64,000 nucleotides of DNA from Hsuehochloa calcarea (lineage: Eukaryota > Streptophyta > Magnoliopsida > Poales > Poaceae): NCBI GenBank assembly GCA_036346395.1, contig CM070599.1, positions 22,311,232-22,375,231 on the forward strand, given 5' to 3'. The notes below the pieces were generated by a model. The model was given only the letters and a program-made list of their open reading frames with translations, made no database searches and was not told where the DNA came from. Numbering within the stretch: the stretch's first letter is position 1; the number at the start of each line of letters is the position of its first letter. Below are positions 47,690-58,830 of the stretch, piece by piece. Made by a program: the position numbers and the translations under genes.

Positions 47690-49480
47690 TGTAGAGGAAC
47701 AAGTAGGCTGCTTGTTGACACCGAGTATCATATGAGCCTTGTTGCGCAGCAGTCTTGGCGCACAAGTGGAGAGGCGGAGCAAAATCAGCGGCATAACTTG
47801 TTTCAAACCAGATTTCTTGTGAAGAGCAGAGCTGCGAGTCATCATTGATGGAGGGAGCTGCAACAACCTTGCCACTCGAGATAGTCGAAGCTTGGCTTGA
47901 CCACACAACCACACCCACGTCCCTACTACATCCAATGGTTCAATTCGTGTGGTAAGTTAAAGGTAAACAAAGTTGTGAACGTGCAATTTTCAGCTGGTAA
48001 TTACAAAGATAGTTCTGATTTTGATATAGTACCAATGCAAGCATGCTCTTTATTGCTCGGTAGGCCTTGGATATATGACAATGATGTTTTGCACCATGGT
48101 AGAGCTAATACCTACTCGTTCTTACACAAGGGCAAGAAGATTAAGTTATTGCCTTTGACACCAGCTGAGATTTTGAAAGATGAAGAAGAGCGCGCTAAAA
48201 ATGAAAGAAAAACCGATAAGCATGATTCTGAAAATCAGCAAGTAGCAAAACGTGTTTTCCCACCTAAAAGGGGGAAAGTGGCGTCTAGTCCTAAGTCTGA
48301 GGGGATTAAATTGAAGGGATGTGTTATGATTGCCACTAAATCTGAACTTGCTGAAATTTGTGATAATGAGTTGCCATGCTATGCTTTGATATGCAAAAAT
48401 GCCTTATACTCGCTTGAGGATATAGCTAGCTCTTTGCCTCCTACTGTTGCTAACCTTTTGCAGGAGTATGTGGATGTATTCGGTGAGGTACCCGGGATTA
48501 CCACCTATTAGAGGATAGAGCATCAAATTGATTTGATCCGGGGCGACTTTGCCAAACCGTCTTGCATATAGGACCAATCCAGAGGAGACTAAGGAAATTC
48601 AATGACAAGTCCAAGATCTTACGGACCGTGGTGCGTAAGAGAAAGCCTTAGTCCTTGTCTTGTTCCAGTTCTTTTGGTTCCTAAGAAAGGCGGTAGTTGG
48701 CGTATGTGTGTTGATTGCGAGCCATTAATAACATTACTATAAGGTATCGTCATCCTATCCCAAGGCTAGGCGACATGCTAGATGAATTGAGTGGTTCTAT
48801 TATTTTCACAAAGATTGACTTGCGAGTGGTTACCACAGTTAGAATGAAATTAGGAGATGAATGGAAAACGCTTTTAAAACTAAGTTCGGATTATATGAGT
48901 GGTTAGTGATGCCTTTCGGTCTAACTAATGCACCTAGTACTTTTATGCGTTTGATGAGCGAGGTTTCGTCCTTTCATTGGAAAATTTGTGGTGGTTTACT
49001 TTGATGATATCTTGATTTATAGCAAGTCACATGAGCTACATTTGAATCATATCGTGCTGTTTTTAATGCTTTGAGAGGCGACGTTTGTTTGGTAACCTCG
49101 AAAAGTGCACCTTTTGCACCGATCGAGTTGCGTTTCTTGGATATGTTGTGACACCACGGGAATTGAGGTGGATGAGACAAAGATTGTAGCCATCCAAAGT
49201 GGCGACACCGACCATCGTGTCACAGTGCGGAGCTTCCACGGCCTTCTTTGGATTCTATTGGCGTTTTGTGCGGGATTTGGCACTATTGCCGCACCATTGA
49301 ATGAATTGACAAAGAAAGGAGTGCCTTTCCAATGGGGACTGCGCAGAGAAGGCATTCAACTTGTTGAAAGAAAGCTCACCCAAGCACCCCTACTCCAACT
49401 CCCGATTTTGGTAAGACTTTTGAGATTGAATGTGGCGCTAGCGGGATTGGAATAGGTGGTGTATTGATTCAAGAAGGTAA
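47690..49480 (+). pseudogene. Gypsy protease and reverse transcriptase region
   Basis: The protease shows QRHNLFQTRFLVKSRA then VIIDGGSCNNLAT at about 47,790-47,875. The frame at 47,897-48,511 (204 residues) continues with SDFDIVPMQACSLLLGRPW and the protease-RT linker. Reverse transcriptase has YRHPIPRLGDMLDELSG at about 48,745, KIDLR at 48,810, and the catalytic VVYFDDILIYSKS at about 48,990-49,030. It ends with NELTKKGVPFQWG at about 49,310. Several indels interrupt the frame. The DD of the active site survives. Confidence 0.88.
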
Positions 49481-51247
49481 ACCGTTGCATATTTTAGCGA
49501 GAAACTAAATGGGCCTAGTTTGAATTATTCCACCTATGACAAAGAATTGTATGCTTTAGTTCGTGTGCTTCAAACTTGGCAACATTATTTATGGCCCAAA
49601 GAATTTGTTATACATTACGATCATGAATCGCTAAAACATATTAGAAGTCAAGCTAAAGCTGAATAAGCGACATGCTAATTGGGTATAATTTATTGAGTCG
49701 TTTCCATATGTCATAAAGCATAAGAAAGGTAAGGACAATGTGATTCTTGATGCCCTCTCTAGGCGTTATACCATGTTATCTCAACTTGACCATAAGATTT
49801 TTGGTTTGGAGGCCATTAAGAGTTTATATGTCACCGATTTGGACTTTAAGGAAGTGCTTGAACATTGTAAAGAAGGGAAGATATGGAATAACTATGTCTT
49901 TGAATGATGGTTTGATCTATCGTGCTAACAAGCTATGCATTCCACTAGCTCTGTTCGTCTTTTGTTGTTACAGGAGGCACATGGAGGAGGTTTGATGGCG
50001 CATTTTGGAGCAAAAAGACGAGAAGATGTCTTGACCACCCACTTCTTTTGGCCAAAGATAAGGCGTGATGTCGAAGCGCTCGTGGCTCATTGCACTACAT
50101 GCAACAAAGCTAAGTCCGTCTCAATCCACATGGACTTTATATGCCTCTTCCTATTCCTAGTGCCCCTTGGGAGGATATTTCTATGGATTTTGTTTTAGGA
50201 TTGCCTAGGACAAAGAGGGAGAGATAGTATATTTGTCGTAGTGGATCGATTTTCTAAAATGGCACATTTTATATCTTGTCACAAGAGCGATGATGCTACA
50301 AACATAGCTGATTTGTTTTTCGTGAAATCGTTAAACTTACATGGAGTGCCCAATACTATTGTCTCGGATCGCGATCTGAAGTTTTGAGCCACTTTTGGAG
50401 ATCGCTTTGGAATAAATTGGGGACAAAGCTGCTGTTTTCTACTACGTGTCATCCCCAAGCCGATGGACAAGCGGAGGTTGTCAACCGCACATTATCCACC
50501 ATGTTGCGGGCTGTTTTAAAGAAGAACTTGAAGATGTGGGAAGAGTGTTTACCGCATATTGAGTTTGCTTACAATAGGTCGATACACTCCACCACCAAGG
50601 TAAGTCCGTTTGGTAGTGTATGGTTTTAACCCCGTGCTCCTATTGATTTACTACCTTTACCAACCTCTGAAAAATAAATCTAGATGCTAAGAAGCGTCTT
50701 GCATTTATTCTCAAGTTGCATGAGACCACTAAAGAGAATATATAGCGTATGTCTGAAAAGTATAGGGTTGCTGGAAATAAAGGTAGGAAAGTTGTCAAAA
50801 TAGAACCACGTGATTTAGTTTGGGTTCATTTGAGAAAGGATAGATTTCCGGAATTAAGAAAATCAAAGTTGATGCCTAGAGCTGCAGGACCGTTTAAGAT
50901 AATTAAGAAGATAAATGATAATGCATATCGGTTAGAATTACTGCAGATTTTGGGGTTAGCCCACATTTAACATTTCAGATTTGAAACCATACGTGGGAGA
51001 AGAAGATGAGCTTGAGTCGAGGACGACTCCAATTCAAGAAAGGGAGTATGATGAGGACATCCTTCCTTCGGATACACGTACTACACAAGACCTTCCAGAT
51101 TTGGGTGTTGGACTACAAGGTCATATGACAAGAGCTAGAGCACGTGACTTAATCTATCAGGTAAAATCGTTTCTAGAAATGAGTGTATTATTTGAGAACT
51201 CTATGATCTTGCCTAATGGAGATGATTTACTTGTACTCGAAATCTAG
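49481..51247 (+). pseudogene. Gypsy RNase H and integrase region, ending inside the 3' LTR
   Basis: The RNase H-type string YDKELYALVRVLQTWQHYL is at about 49,540-49,590. The integrase zinc finger is H-H-C-C type: EAHGGGLMAHFGAKR, then HCTTCNKAKS at about 49,975-50,115. The catalytic core has the string SIFVVVDRFSKMAHFI at about 50,228, SDRD at 50,365, and HPQADGQAEVVNRTLSTML at about 50,450. The C-terminal part is LVWVHLRKDRFPELRKSKL at about 50,815. The final frame (50,981-51,247) crosses the LTR boundary at 51,049 and carries MTRARARDL before stopping. Frame breaks and one stop (TAG near 50,743) are present. Confidence 0.87.
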
Positions 51248-51984
51248 GATTACGACCACTTCAAGAAGGCCTCGACCGGTTCAAGAAGGTCTCGACCACT
51301 TCAAGAAGGCCTACGACCGGTTCAAGAAGGTCCACGACCCGATTCAAGGCCTCGACCACTTCAAGAAGGCCTACGACCGGATGACTCGTTGGGAGCACTC
51401 TCGACCCAGAGGCGAGCACGATACTCGTTGGACACAATCTATGACCAAAGATAGCATGGACTCCTCAAGACCACCCTAGGACCGGTCCTACGACTAGATC
51501 TTCGACCGAAATCGCGACACAAGGTCTTTGCGTCACCGTTTTGGAAACTAATAAGACTTTGTAAGCGTGGCGAGATCGAGTCTAGGTTGTGTACGCCTCA
51601 TCCCACGGCGCACAACCCTAGGTCGACCTCCTCCGTCCCCTATATATATCTGATGGCCGCCGTAGTTTAGGCGGGTTTTTCTTAGATTATTACGCCAATT
51701 GCGGTTTACCGATTATCGGTTTGAGGAACCCCACTTGTAAACTTCATCCATATCCGCAATACAATTGATTGCATCTACCTTGTTCTTGTGAGTTGCTTGA
51801 TTGCTTGCGGAACCATAACCTTCGTGGTAAGGTCGATCGCGTGCAAGCGTGGTCGATAACGACGAGCGTCTTGGGTGTAGCGAATGCGAGGTGACGATCT
51901 GTTGGTCGGAAGCCTCAAAGCGTCAACGTCCTCACGACGGACCAAATCGAACCTATCGGAAGATCGGGCCGCCGTGACTCATCA
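51049..51984 (+). repeat. Gypsy 3' LTR
   Basis: Same boundaries and internal CGACC-TTCAAGAAGG units as the 5' LTR. The polyprotein frame enters it and stops at 51,247. AAGAAAGGGAG directly upstream (51,036-51,046) is the polypurine tract. Confidence 0.95.
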
Positions 51985-51994
51985 GGCTCTCCAT

Positions 51995-52489
51995 CTCCGC
52001 ACCCACAAAGACCCTGAACCTCAAACCACTCTCACCTCGCCACCAATCAGTGTGCCGCGAGGACAAGTGTCGCTGCCGCTACGGACGCGAATCTGCTGCT
52101 TGCTCCCCGCAGTGTAGTGTGTGCTTTGTTCTTGTCTGCGTGAATGCAATTATGAAAGAGAAGGGGGGACGAACTGACGAAGCCTAATACCGGATCAACT
52201 GCACGGTGGCCCCACATGTCAAGGGCGGCTGTTGTCCGCGGTATGCGTCCGTGACACTCAGCTGACGGAAGGGGACGAGAACAAAATGGGGCCCCCGTGT
52301 CTCTGGGGTAGGTGGAGATCGAGCGGGTGCTTGCATTTTCTTGTTCTTTCTAAAGAAAACGACGTGGCAGTCCTATCCTTGGAGTGATAGTTCCAAGTGT
52401 CGCAGGCTCTGGCATCTGAAATTTTGAACAGAATATGAACCAATAATCACTAAAGATCACTGAGTTTCAATCACTCAATTTTGAATGTG
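51995..52489 (-). promoter_or_regulatory. Upstream region of the disrupted SnRK1 gamma gene
   Basis: This is the original 5' flank of the gene, lying beyond the retrotransposon's right end. It is moderately GC-rich. The minus-strand leader before ATG (51,994) contains GGTCTTTGTGGGTGCGGAG. Elements such as GGGGCCCCC near 52,290 are seen, but no TATA box is convincing. Confidence 0.5.
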
Positions 52490-55258
52490 CGGTTTCGACC
52501 ACTAAAGTTCGACCATTCGATTTCAACTACTGGGTTCGACTACTGAGTTCCGACCATAGAAGCCTAGGCCTTCGACCACGATGGTTCATGCCTCGACCTA
52601 TCTGGTCTAAGACCGCTAGTCGTAGACTTCGACCACACTGATCGTACTGGTCTAAACTTTGCATATTTGGGATTCTTAGGAATGGATGGGCCTCTACTAG
52701 TATGTGCCCAATACTATACCTACCAAAATACACGCATAACTATAGAGGAGGGGTTGTTACTCTCAATGGTGCATTCCTAAGTTCTAATCGACCATGTTAG
52801 CCAAGGCCTTTACCCTACAGTCGTATGCTCTGATACTAAGTCTGTCTGACCCTAAATTTCTAGTTCGGGATCCACTGTGTCAATCTGTACCATTCCCTGG
52901 ATCAGTAGATAGCACACACAGATACATTCTTAGAATATTCACATACATCATATTCACAGCCAATATATTACATAACTGGTCGTACGACCACTATTATACA
53001 AAAGGGCATAAAGGCCACCATAGATCCGAGTACAGAGTAGAGGTAAGTGTGGAAGCAAAAGGAGGTAGTTGTGGATCCATTCACTTGGTCCACAGGCAAG
53101 CGACTGGGGGTCCCGACCTAGGCTTCATCTTCATCTCCACCGACTGGTTCGTCTGCCCAGTAATGGTTGTAGGGGTCCTAGTCGATCGGCTCTGAAAGAT
53201 TATATTGGACGAACCTGAGTACACAACCGTACTCGTGAGCCAACACATAATGCAAGTTATCGTAGATGCAAGGCTAGACAAAGGAGGGCTCATGGTTCTT
53301 TTATTCGCATCAAGCCAAGTTTGAATTAGATCAGTAGTAGAACACCCTACGACTTATCGATTTTTAATAACATATTTTATAAATGATATTCAGTTGTAAG
53401 GTACTATTGGAGATTCCAACTCCTATACCATCGAGTGGCTTCATCCACTCGATGTCCGGCTAACCAGTAATTACCACTAGTCCACCACCAGGCCTTCACA
53501 AACCCCTGGGGTCCCACCACAGGTTTTCATTCCACGACTACCCTCAAATAGTTTTATACAAAATGAAAGCTAGTTCGGTGAGTTCCCGACACTGCTCTTG
53601 ACCGTGAGCATGACTATCTAGATAGTTTTATTACTCTGCAGAGTTCGTACACTTTACCTACAAAGGATAATCATCCTGATATATACACATGTTTCCTTAG
53701 ACATGTGAATCAGGGGAGATCATTACAAGGCCTTTACAATACCCAACCTCTTTGCAACTTCGCACCGCTAGGTATCACCTCCATAGGGCCTCCACTCACC
53801 CACCGATGGTCTCCCTTTAGCGCTATGCGGTTCCAGTGGCTTCGTTCTCCCCCGATTATCCACCTGCATCCACCAACATCGAAGCCACACCAAGGCGAAC
53901 AAATTAGTTAGCCAGGTCGTATCCATTACAGACTTGTGGTCGTACTGTTTTTACATGGGAGGTCATCACAAGAACTCAGTCCTTTATTGACTTGGGCGGT
54001 GCGACCACATACCCCACCGACGTGCATCACCAACACCAGCCACTCTTTTCATCCGCCCAAGTCGAGTAGAGAGTTTCAGGTTTTGGTTGATTTTGAAAAT
54101 AATCTTTAGACCAACATACCAACCGGGCTCCTAGCCACGACTGCCCAATCCAGCTTTTCATGTTTGGAAAGATTGTTGTCGGGCACTTTAATGCCCACAC
54201 GACCATGTATCTAAGTAAGGCTAAGCATGACACTTATATACAAACTTATTATCTAGCATGTAAACTATTAGTTCTAGAGTGACAAATGATAATATCCAAG
54301 TTCAAGGAGTGAAAGGTTATACTCGGTTATCATTAAGGCATTAACTACGACTAGACCAAGATAGTTGTTTAAATCATAGCAATGCAATTTCATAGTTTAA
54401 AGCAACATAATTTGCAAAGACTGGTGCAATATGATCAAAGCATTGACTCGCCTTGGTCGTGTTATTGCTACTCCTGCTCGTGGTTTGGTAGCGAGTCTTC
54501 TGGAGCCTCAGGTTCTATACGTAGAAACCAACCAAAATCCAAATAAACCAAAATGAATTCGACTTACAAATGAAATCCAAATGAAAATCAAATGGGGGTG
54601 TTCTCGGTTGGGTTGGGCGGCTTTAACTGGTCTCAGGTTCCTATTACCATGTTCGACATTGGACATAGTACTCGAGCAGGTATTGTAGGCTATTTTCGAG
54701 ATAGCGTTTAGTCTGCTTACGAGTTATCGGCTTCGAGTACTATTCAGTGTTTTGACCACCTGGTCGAGGGGGTTCGCATTCCTGGAAGAAAGGGTTTTCG
54801 AGTACTATTCACGGTTTCGACCACTTGGTCGGGATGGGTCTTGAATACTTGGTCGAGAAGGTTTTTGAGTTCTGGGTATAGTTTCAACCATTTGGTCGAG
54901 ATGGATTTCGAGTACATGGTCGAGGAGGTTTTCGAGTTCTGCTCATGGTTTTGACCACTTGGTCGGGATAGGTTTCGAATACTAGCTAGGGAAGGTTTTG
55001 AGCACTGTTCACTGTTTTGAGTACTATTTATTGTCTCGAGTACTGTTCATTGTTTCAACTACTCGTCCATTGTTTCGACCACTGGTCAACAAAGTTTCGA
55101 TTAGTTGGTCGAAGGAGCTTCGACCAACTGGTCGAATGCGATTTCGAAAAGTGTCTCGACTATTGGTCGAAGGAACTTCGACCATTAGTCGGAGAAGATT
55201 GGATTGTAAGTTGAAACTGTCTTTCGGTCAACTTGGTCGAAGAAGTTTCGACTATCTG
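52490..55258 (-). repeat. Fragment of an LTR-type repeat rich in GGTCGA/TCGACC words
   Basis: Two clusters of degenerate TTCGACCA words lie at 52,490-52,640 (sense TTCGACCACT) and 54,750-55,255 (TTGGTCGA and TTTCGACCA, many copies). On the minus strand TAGTATCAGAGC at about 52,830-52,841 resembles a primer-binding site, which suggests an LTR starting just to its right and read leftwards. No polyprotein is present. The limits are uncertain; a non-autonomous LTR element is the best guess. Confidence 0.4.
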
Positions 55259-56340
55259 TGTAACACCCCAGCCCAACATTGAGCCTAGAATGCCACTAAA
55301 CTACTCTATCATTTAATTTACATCAACTTACTATAAAATTACAGCAAGCATATCAACGATAAAGCCCATCCACGGGTCACAATAACACAAGCATAATACT
55401 ATGATAATCATAGATAATTTAGTCCTAGGAGCACAACAAGGTAATAAGCCAAGATTAACGCAAACCAAGCATCTAAGGTTATTCAACACCATCATGTCCT
55501 ATGTATAAATCATCATATTATACTAAAAGTTTCTCATGTCTAATGAATCAACTAATTGAGTGTAGTATATGATTCCAAGTGCGCTAGCCCTTCCTCAGTC
55601 AAACGTCATCAACGATCACCTAAAAACAACAATAGAGCAAGAATAAGTCCAAGACTCAGCAAATACATAATAAAGTTATAAACAATAGTTTATCAACCAT
55701 AATCAAAGTTATCATCATTATCTATCTATTTAATGTCATTCTCATACTCAAACAAATAAGCCATATTCTATATAGGTAAAGTTGCACAATTTAACAATTT
55801 ACTCATATATGCGAATGCACCAACATGCTCATGCTCGTATGCATCTCATCAGCTGATACTGGTATAGCAGAGTGTTCACCCGTCGATGACATACTCTATC
55901 CTTCACTCCCGTGAAGTCCCCACCGAAGTAGAATTTTATCTAGAGCACTCCGGACTAATCATGTATCTTTCTCACCGACCTCACCAGAATAGTTACATGG
56001 CTTTCTCACCGACCTAGCTCGTGCAACTCCTGTAATGATGAATGTAAATGATACAATATCTTTAATTATTCATCAACATAATTCATCTCATTAACTCAAT
56101 ATCATAATCTCATTCACTCAAGGTCATCAATATCATGTATAAGAATAAGCTTAACGAAAGTATAATAAATAGCATGATAAGTAATATCAATGATCATGGT
56201 GAACAACCCATTGTTCACCACTCTACCATGTACTTGCCTTAACCGAGAGATGGATGACGACGGAAAGGCTCTAACCCCGGTGCTCACCACCACCTGGCAA
56301 CCGTAAAGTATACTAAATATATCATTCAAAAGTACACAGC
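55259..56340 (+). repeat. LTR-like repeat, copy 2 (inverted relative to copy at 34,500)
   Basis: It begins TGTAACACCCCAGCCC and contains the complements of the words listed for copy 1 (for example GGTATAGCAGAGTGTTCAC at 55,860 and CTACCATGTACTTGCC at 56,222). No coding. It is directly followed by another LTR-like start, TGTAACAGCCC, at 56,342. Confidence 0.65.
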
Positions 56341-56341
56341 T

Positions 56342-56640
56342 GTAACAGCCCAAATTTCAAATTTCAGTTGGAAATAAAACTTTAATTATTTTTGTGGATT
56401 TTCTAAAAAATTTAAAAGCTTTACCTTAATTATTTTAAAGCTAAAATAATTTATTTGCAAAAGCTATTACCAAATATAAGTTGGAATTATTTTATTTAAA
56501 TCCAGAATGTCTGAGAGAATTTCTGTGAATTTTCTCATATTTTTGGATTTTATTTGCTATTTTCTAAAGCCTTTTTAATTTTCTGGAATTAAATTAATTA
56601 TAAAAGGAATTAAAATTCGCCAACAATGGATGTATGTATG
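56342..56640. repeat. LTR-like start TGTAACAGCCC and AT-rich DNA
   Basis: TGTAACAGCCCAAATTTC followed by AT-rich DNA resembles the opening of another LTR family. A similar TGTAACAGTCCA start occurs at 58,831. It is cut off by the plant mobile domain pseudogene. The end is not identified. Confidence 0.35.
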
Positions 56641-56659
56641 AAGTGTAAACATAACTAGG

Positions 56660-57830
56660 ATGGAGTTGGACTCACAAGTGGACGATTCAATGCAGGATCC
56701 TGCCGTCGGAAGGGTGCACAAGCTGGTACAAATTGAACTATCACATTATGTGTTGTGGAGTGTAAGGCTCTACCATATGGGCGAAAACCAGGTGGTAGGT
56801 CGTTGCCCATAATCCGGCGTCCTGCGTGCATTGCACCGATAGCCTGTGTGGTGCTACTGTGTTAATGAAATCTGGGCTCCATGGAGCTCATGTGATGTTG
56901 TTATCGTGAAACGACTCGAAGTCATCGTGAAACAACAAGTAGCACCTCGTTGGTTTGTCATTGGCCCAGCGTAACTAGGCAGCAGTCCACTGGTAGCCCA
57001 TAGTGAGCCCATCTATCGAGTCATGCAACTCGGGGTACAAGTGCACTGCTTTCCCAAAGGAGGGTCGCCCAATAGGGATGTGCTCTCAACTCCACAGTGC
57101 AGGAGCACGTAGCAGACATCAAGGATCGGCTTCATACCTGTGTCGCATCGCGAAGCGTCACATAACCCCATATATATGGCGCAAAGGATGGCTGATCCTC
57201 AACTGTATTGAGGCATCCCCCTAGCCTTCATGACAACCAAAGACTCGGCGATGCAAACGAAGTTAGGGTACACCCAATCACTCTATGTGGTGGGAAACAG
57301 GGCCGAACCCAAGAGATGAAGAAGGTAAGCGACGAGGTGCATCCTATCAACCTCGTCAGGTGTATCCGGTTGACATTGACCGAAACTCCTCGGCCAAGTC
57401 CGACGAACACCATAGACACGGTCCAGGATAGGTATGCTGAATCGATGCCCCAACCGAGTCTTCTAGTCTGCCGGCGGATTGTCTGGAGCTAGTGGCTCAC
57501 CCCTGATTGGGAGACCGGTCAAGAATGAGACGTCTTGGAGAGTGATCGTCATCTCTCCCCACCGAAAGTGGAAGGTGTGCATCTCGGGTCTCTACCCGTC
57601 GACAAGTGCTAACATCAGACTACCGTCCAGGGTAAAGACACGTCCGACCGAGAGCAGCTCACAAAGAGCAACAAACTCGTATCCCAAAGGATTGAGACGT
57701 AGTGAGCGTCGAGCTATCAATAATGTTTTTCAGACCAAGCATGAGGGGTGGAGGGTGATCCACAACTTGCATCGATGATGCTCGTCGTAGAAGGGTTCCT
57801 CCGGTAGAGGCATGACTTGTAAGGGATGAA
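56660..57830 (-). pseudogene. Plant mobile domain (PMD) protein, degenerate
   Basis: Minus strand, right to left. MPLPEEPFYDEHHRCKLW starts near 57,812. LNPLGYEFVALCELLSVGR then VFTLDGSLMLALVDG follow at about 57,690-57,600. The core RPEMHTFHFRWGEMTITLQ then DVSFLTGLPIRGEPLAPDN is at about 57,595-57,485. Later parts (PYIWGYVTLRDATQ, about 57,170) are in other frames with stops. HTFH...GEMT.TL.DV..L.GLPI.G is the mark of the plant mobile domain, found in MAIN/MAIL proteins and in many grass transposable elements. Given the repeat-rich setting, an element-borne copy is likelier than a host gene. At least three breaks. Confidence 0.75.
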
Positions 57831-57854
57831 AGACACAGATTATCAGTGAACAAA

Positions 57855-58345
57855 TTAATAATGACGTTGAATTACTAGAAATTAAAAATTACGACTAAAT
57901 ACAGACAACAAATTGATATACACTAATTAAGTATGACCAAATTAATTGTGACTAATTAAGTACGACCAAATTAATGGCGACCAAAATAATTACAACTAAT
58001 TAAGTGTGACTAAATTAGTTATGACTAAATTAATCCAAGTAATTCAATACCACAAAATTAATTAGGACTAATTAATTACCACAAATGAATTACAAATAAA
58101 TAATTTGACCTACAACTAATTAATCCAAACTAATTAATTGCGACTAATTAATTAACTAACTAATTACAACTAATTAATTAAAACTAAATTGACCACAACT
58201 AATTAATTGTGAATAATTAATTAACTAACACTAATTAATTAGTATCTAATTAACTATGCCATGAATAATTACGATAAATTGAAAATAACTAAATTCATTA
58301 CCTCTAAATAAGCACAACTAAGTACGACTAATTAACTAACTACAT
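57855..58345. repeat. Degenerate ACTAATTA repeat tract
   Basis: About 490 bases made mostly of CTAATTAA, GACTAAATTA and ACAACTAATTAATT words in drifting register. It is similar in style to the tract at 15,425-15,785. Not coding. Confidence 0.75.
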
Positions 58346-58830
58346 AATTAATAAAGAAAATATGTAGGAGAAAAACAATTACCTGCTAATATGGCCGCTA
58401 ATGACGATTTTAAACAATCCTTAATCGTCTGCGAAAATGAAATTGATAGAGCGAACAAGAACGATTAAGCGGGTAGGATGAAATTTTGCGTAGCATCTCG
58501 CAATCGTCTCTAAATTTATAGCCGCCCAACGCAGACTGCGGCCGATCGCAAAGCGGTAGGAGGAATCAGATTCCCTCCCACGCGCGGTTTGCATGTATGC
58601 ATAGCTAAGATAGTGAGGCGACATGGAATAAAGCGCGAGGCAATAGGGAATAAAGAGCAGCATCCGGCGTGGAAATGCTTAGGTGGAAGCGAGTCCGAGG
58701 TAGGGAGGCGCGAACGGGGGGAAGCTGGCGCGTCCAGGCTTGCGGGGACCGACAGAGGCCACTTTCAGGCGACACGCAGCCATCCAACGCACGTCCGATC
58801 CAGGGGCGCACGGCAACACCCGCGTCCAGG
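58346..58830. other. No gene recognised
   Basis: A moderately GC-rich stretch with overlapping open frames on both strands (58,589-58,927 plus; 58,811-58,605 and 58,663-58,421 minus). None is recognisable. It may include the upstream region of the PMD relict or an LTR edge. Confidence 0.25.

Larger units (their letters stand above)
44466..51984 (+). mobile_element. Ty3/gypsy retrotransposon inserted in SnRK1 gamma exon 1
   Basis: The 7,519-bp element has LTRs of 937 bp (44466-45402) and 936 bp (51049-51984), both starting TGATGAGG and ending ACTCATCA. It is flanked by a perfect 5-bp duplication GGCTC (44461-44465 and 51985-51989). Domain order is gag, protease, reverse transcriptase, RNase H, integrase, which defines Ty3/gypsy. 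It lies antisense to the host gene. Gag and pol are split by several frame changes and stops, so it is not expected to be autonomous. The two LTRs differ by roughly a dozen or more substitutions and a similar number of 1-2 base indels by eye. Confidence 0.95.
36567..51994 (-). pseudogene. SnRK1 regulatory gamma subunit (SNF4/KING1-like), disrupted
   Basis: Six minus-strand exons: 1 = 51994-51985 joined to 44465-44320 (split by a retrotransposon), 2 = 39270-39098, 3 = 38274-38068, 4 = 37981-37710, 5 = 37215-37051, 6 = 36860-36567. All junctions are GT-AG. The text follows Arabidopsis KINgamma1: SPSEKLNSCFEDIPVACFP, DAPEDASWVDKYIGIVEF, FRWAPFLALQ, LLLLSKYRMKSLPVVDMG, AFQLMREKGVGGLPVMG, EKIHKIYVIDA, ITLRDIISKLVHEP and YFGDFFDGV; expected length about 420 residues with four CBS domains. 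Known for the family: the AMP/ATP-sensing-type regulatory subunit of the SnRK1 energy kinase. Damage seen: a 7.5-kb gypsy insertion after codon 3; loss of 1 base (mod 3) near 37,781; TGG to TGA at 37,772-37,770; one extra A near 37,190; loss of one base (mod 3) near 36,690. Host genes nearby have no such errors, so true decay is likelier than poor sequence. Confidence 0.9.

Noticed and set aside
36567..51994. Treating the SnRK1 gamma breaks as poor sequence quality
   Set aside because: Two other host genes are error-free, one break is a base substitution to a stop, and the large insertion has a perfect target duplication.
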